Shown here: positions 4,987 through 5,949 of the stretch, one piece after another | Numbering within the stretch: the stretch's first letter is position 1 | How the letters are laid out: every line of letters begins with the position of its first letter | Assembly: GCA_025937115.1 (NCBI GenBank) | Contig: JAICSB010000223.1 | Coordinates: 1-5,949 of the forward strand | Direction of reading: 5' to 3' | Length of the DNA: 5,949 bases | Origin: Pseudonocardiaceae bacterium | GTDB lineage: Bacteria; Actinomycetota; Actinomycetes; Mycobacteriales; Pseudonocardiaceae | The notes under the pieces: model-generated | Databases searched by the model: none | What the model saw: only the letters and a program-made list of their open reading frames with translations | Told to the model about the DNA's origin: nothing | Position numbers and translations under genes: made by a program

Positions 4987-5949
4987 AAGCTTCGTCGTTG
5001 CCGGATCAGGTGCGCAAGGTCACGGGAGTCCGGGTTGGTGGACCGTCGGGCCGCTTCGATCTCCAACGGCTGGAGCCGATCGGTGACCCGCTTCGACTTC
5101 ACCGCTGACGCCGCCACCAGGGCTCTGCGACCGACCTGGATACCGTGGTCGACATCGCCTTGACGTAGGTAGCTGGTGGCCAGCATGGTGAGGCTGAACG
5201 CCTGGCTGCGACCCATCGAGTCGTCGTAGCGGGCCAGGGCCTGACCGAACGCGGGGATGGCGACAGCCGCATGACGCGGATCGTAAGCGGCAAGTTCGTT
5301 GTAGACCGTCCCGATCATCGCGTACATATCGGTGTCGTTGTAGAACCTGGCCCAGTCGGGTGTGTCGTTCGGATTCGCCCTGGCCAGCTCGTCGCGGGAT
5401 CGGCCGAGCAGCTTCTTGGCCTGCACGTCGTCGCCCATCATCGCGTACGCCCAGGCCTCGTTGCCGCACAGCACCGCGACGGCCAGCTCCGAGCCGGAAT
5501 CCTGCGCGGCGATCTGGCCCAGCTGGAACCACTTCAGCGCGTCGTTGGCATCTCCGTGGTGGAGATAGACCCGACCGATCCGGTACATGATGTTCGACAT
5601 CAGGCTCGAGTCGCCGGACTGCTTGGCGAATTCCAGAGCGGTGGCGAAGTGGTTGCGCGAGGAGTCCAGCAGCCCCACGTCGAAAGTCGTCCAGCCAGCC
5701 AGATTCTGCAGGTCGGCCAGCGCCCGGAACAGTTGCAGGCGCACCGCTTCGGTACCCGATGAGCCCAGCAGACGCTGTGCCCACGACAGCTGGGCGACGA
5801 CCGCGTCCCGACACGCGCCGCCGCCGAACTGGTAATCCAGAGCCCGCATGGCTCTGGTGGCTGCCTCAACCTGCTTGACGTCCGCCATGCCGATGTTGCT
5901 CGGCGCCGGCGTCTGGGCAGGGCTGGGCAGCCATTGCCCGCGGTCGGCC
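4983..5949 (-). CDS. TPR-domain regulator of the actinomycete XRE-TPR type, C-terminal part (cut by right edge)
   Basis: The frame stays open to the right edge: codons before the Met at 5888 read LPSPAQTPAPSNIGMADV, so that Met is probably internal and the real start lies outside. The segment IGMADVKQVEAATRAMRALD, then YQFGGGACRDAVVAQL, is the characteristic hinge found after the N-terminal helix-turn-helix of actinomycete XRE/TPR regulators; the helix-turn-helix itself is not in the window. The remainder is helical, with TPR-like pairs, for example HFATALEFAKQSGDSSLMSNIMYRIGRVY, cut here as HFATALEFAKQSGD (80-93) and MYRIGRVYLHHGD (101-113), then NEAWAYAMMGDDVQAKKLL (143-161), counted from Met 5888. 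Such regulators often sit beside the genes they control and may sense a small molecule or peptide. Its stop overlaps the kinase start, placing it in the same operon. Confidence 0.85.
   Translation of the reverse strand, partial: ADRGQWLPSPAQTPAPSNIGMADVKQVEAATRAMRALDYQFGGGACRDAVVAQLSWAQRLLGSSGTEAVRLQLFRALADLQNLAGWTTFDVGLLDSSRNHFATALEFAKQSGDSSLMSNIMYRIGRVYLHHGDANDALKWFQLGQIAAQDSGSELAVAVLCGNEAWAYAMMGDDVQAKKLLGRSRDELARANPNDTPDWARFYNDTDMYAMIGTVYNELAAYDPRHAAVAIPAFGQALARYDDSMGRSQAFSLTMLATSYLRQGDVDHGIQVGRRALVAASAVKSKRVTDRLQPLEIEAARRSTNPDSRDLAHLIRQRRSL

Noticed and set aside
1..5949. tRNA, rRNA, CRISPR arrays, insertion sequences or attachment sites
   Set aside because: I saw no tRNA-like cloverleaf, no regularly spaced long repeats, no transposase or integrase coding sequence, and no terminal inverted repeats.

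Overview
The window is high-GC DNA with strong G/C preference at codon third positions, GTG starts, few A/T-rich patches and an actinomycete-type TPR regulator. This points to an actinobacterium, most likely a filamentous one of the Pseudonocardiaceae/Streptomyces kind; the genus cannot be fixed from the sequence. Every gene I can support is on the minus strand, so transcription runs from the right end of the window to the left. The many forward-strand open frames are shadows.

In transcription order (right to left) the layout is as follows. (1) A TPR-repeat protein that looks like the C-terminal part of an XRE/TPR regulator; its frame is open at the right edge, so its N-terminus lies outside the window. 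(2) An APH/choline-kinase-like small-molecule phosphotransferase whose start overlaps the regulator's stop. (3) A roughly 480-residue protein with the signature motifs of the DIT1/PvcA family (isocyanide synthases and the yeast dityrosine enzyme Dit1). (4) Only 14 bp later, a lipoprotein of the OpuAC (glycine betaine/choline/carnitine) substrate-binding family. (5) A small helical protein of unknown function. (6) After a 170-bp gap, an OpuC/ProW-type permease. (7) Overlapping the permease by 8 bp, the first 100 codons of an OpuCA/ProV-type ATPase, cut by the left edge.

The 980-1149 gap is the main non-coding region. It holds a 7-bp-stem hairpin just after the small ORF, two copies of ACAGTTAAC 19 bp apart, and a GGGTAT box with an upstream GTTT, which resembles a stress-sigma (SigB/SigF-like) promoter. 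This suggests two linked units: regulator-kinase-DIT1-binding protein-small ORF, and permease-ATPase(-more).

The unusual point is that a DIT1/PvcA-like biosynthetic enzyme and a kinase sit directly upstream of, and probably in one transcript with, the binding protein of an osmoprotectant-type importer. A plausible but unproven reading is a small locus that makes or modifies an amino-acid-derived small molecule and handles it, or a precursor, through a dedicated quaternary-amine-type ABC transporter. None of the usual oxygenase partners of isocyanide synthases is visible in the window.
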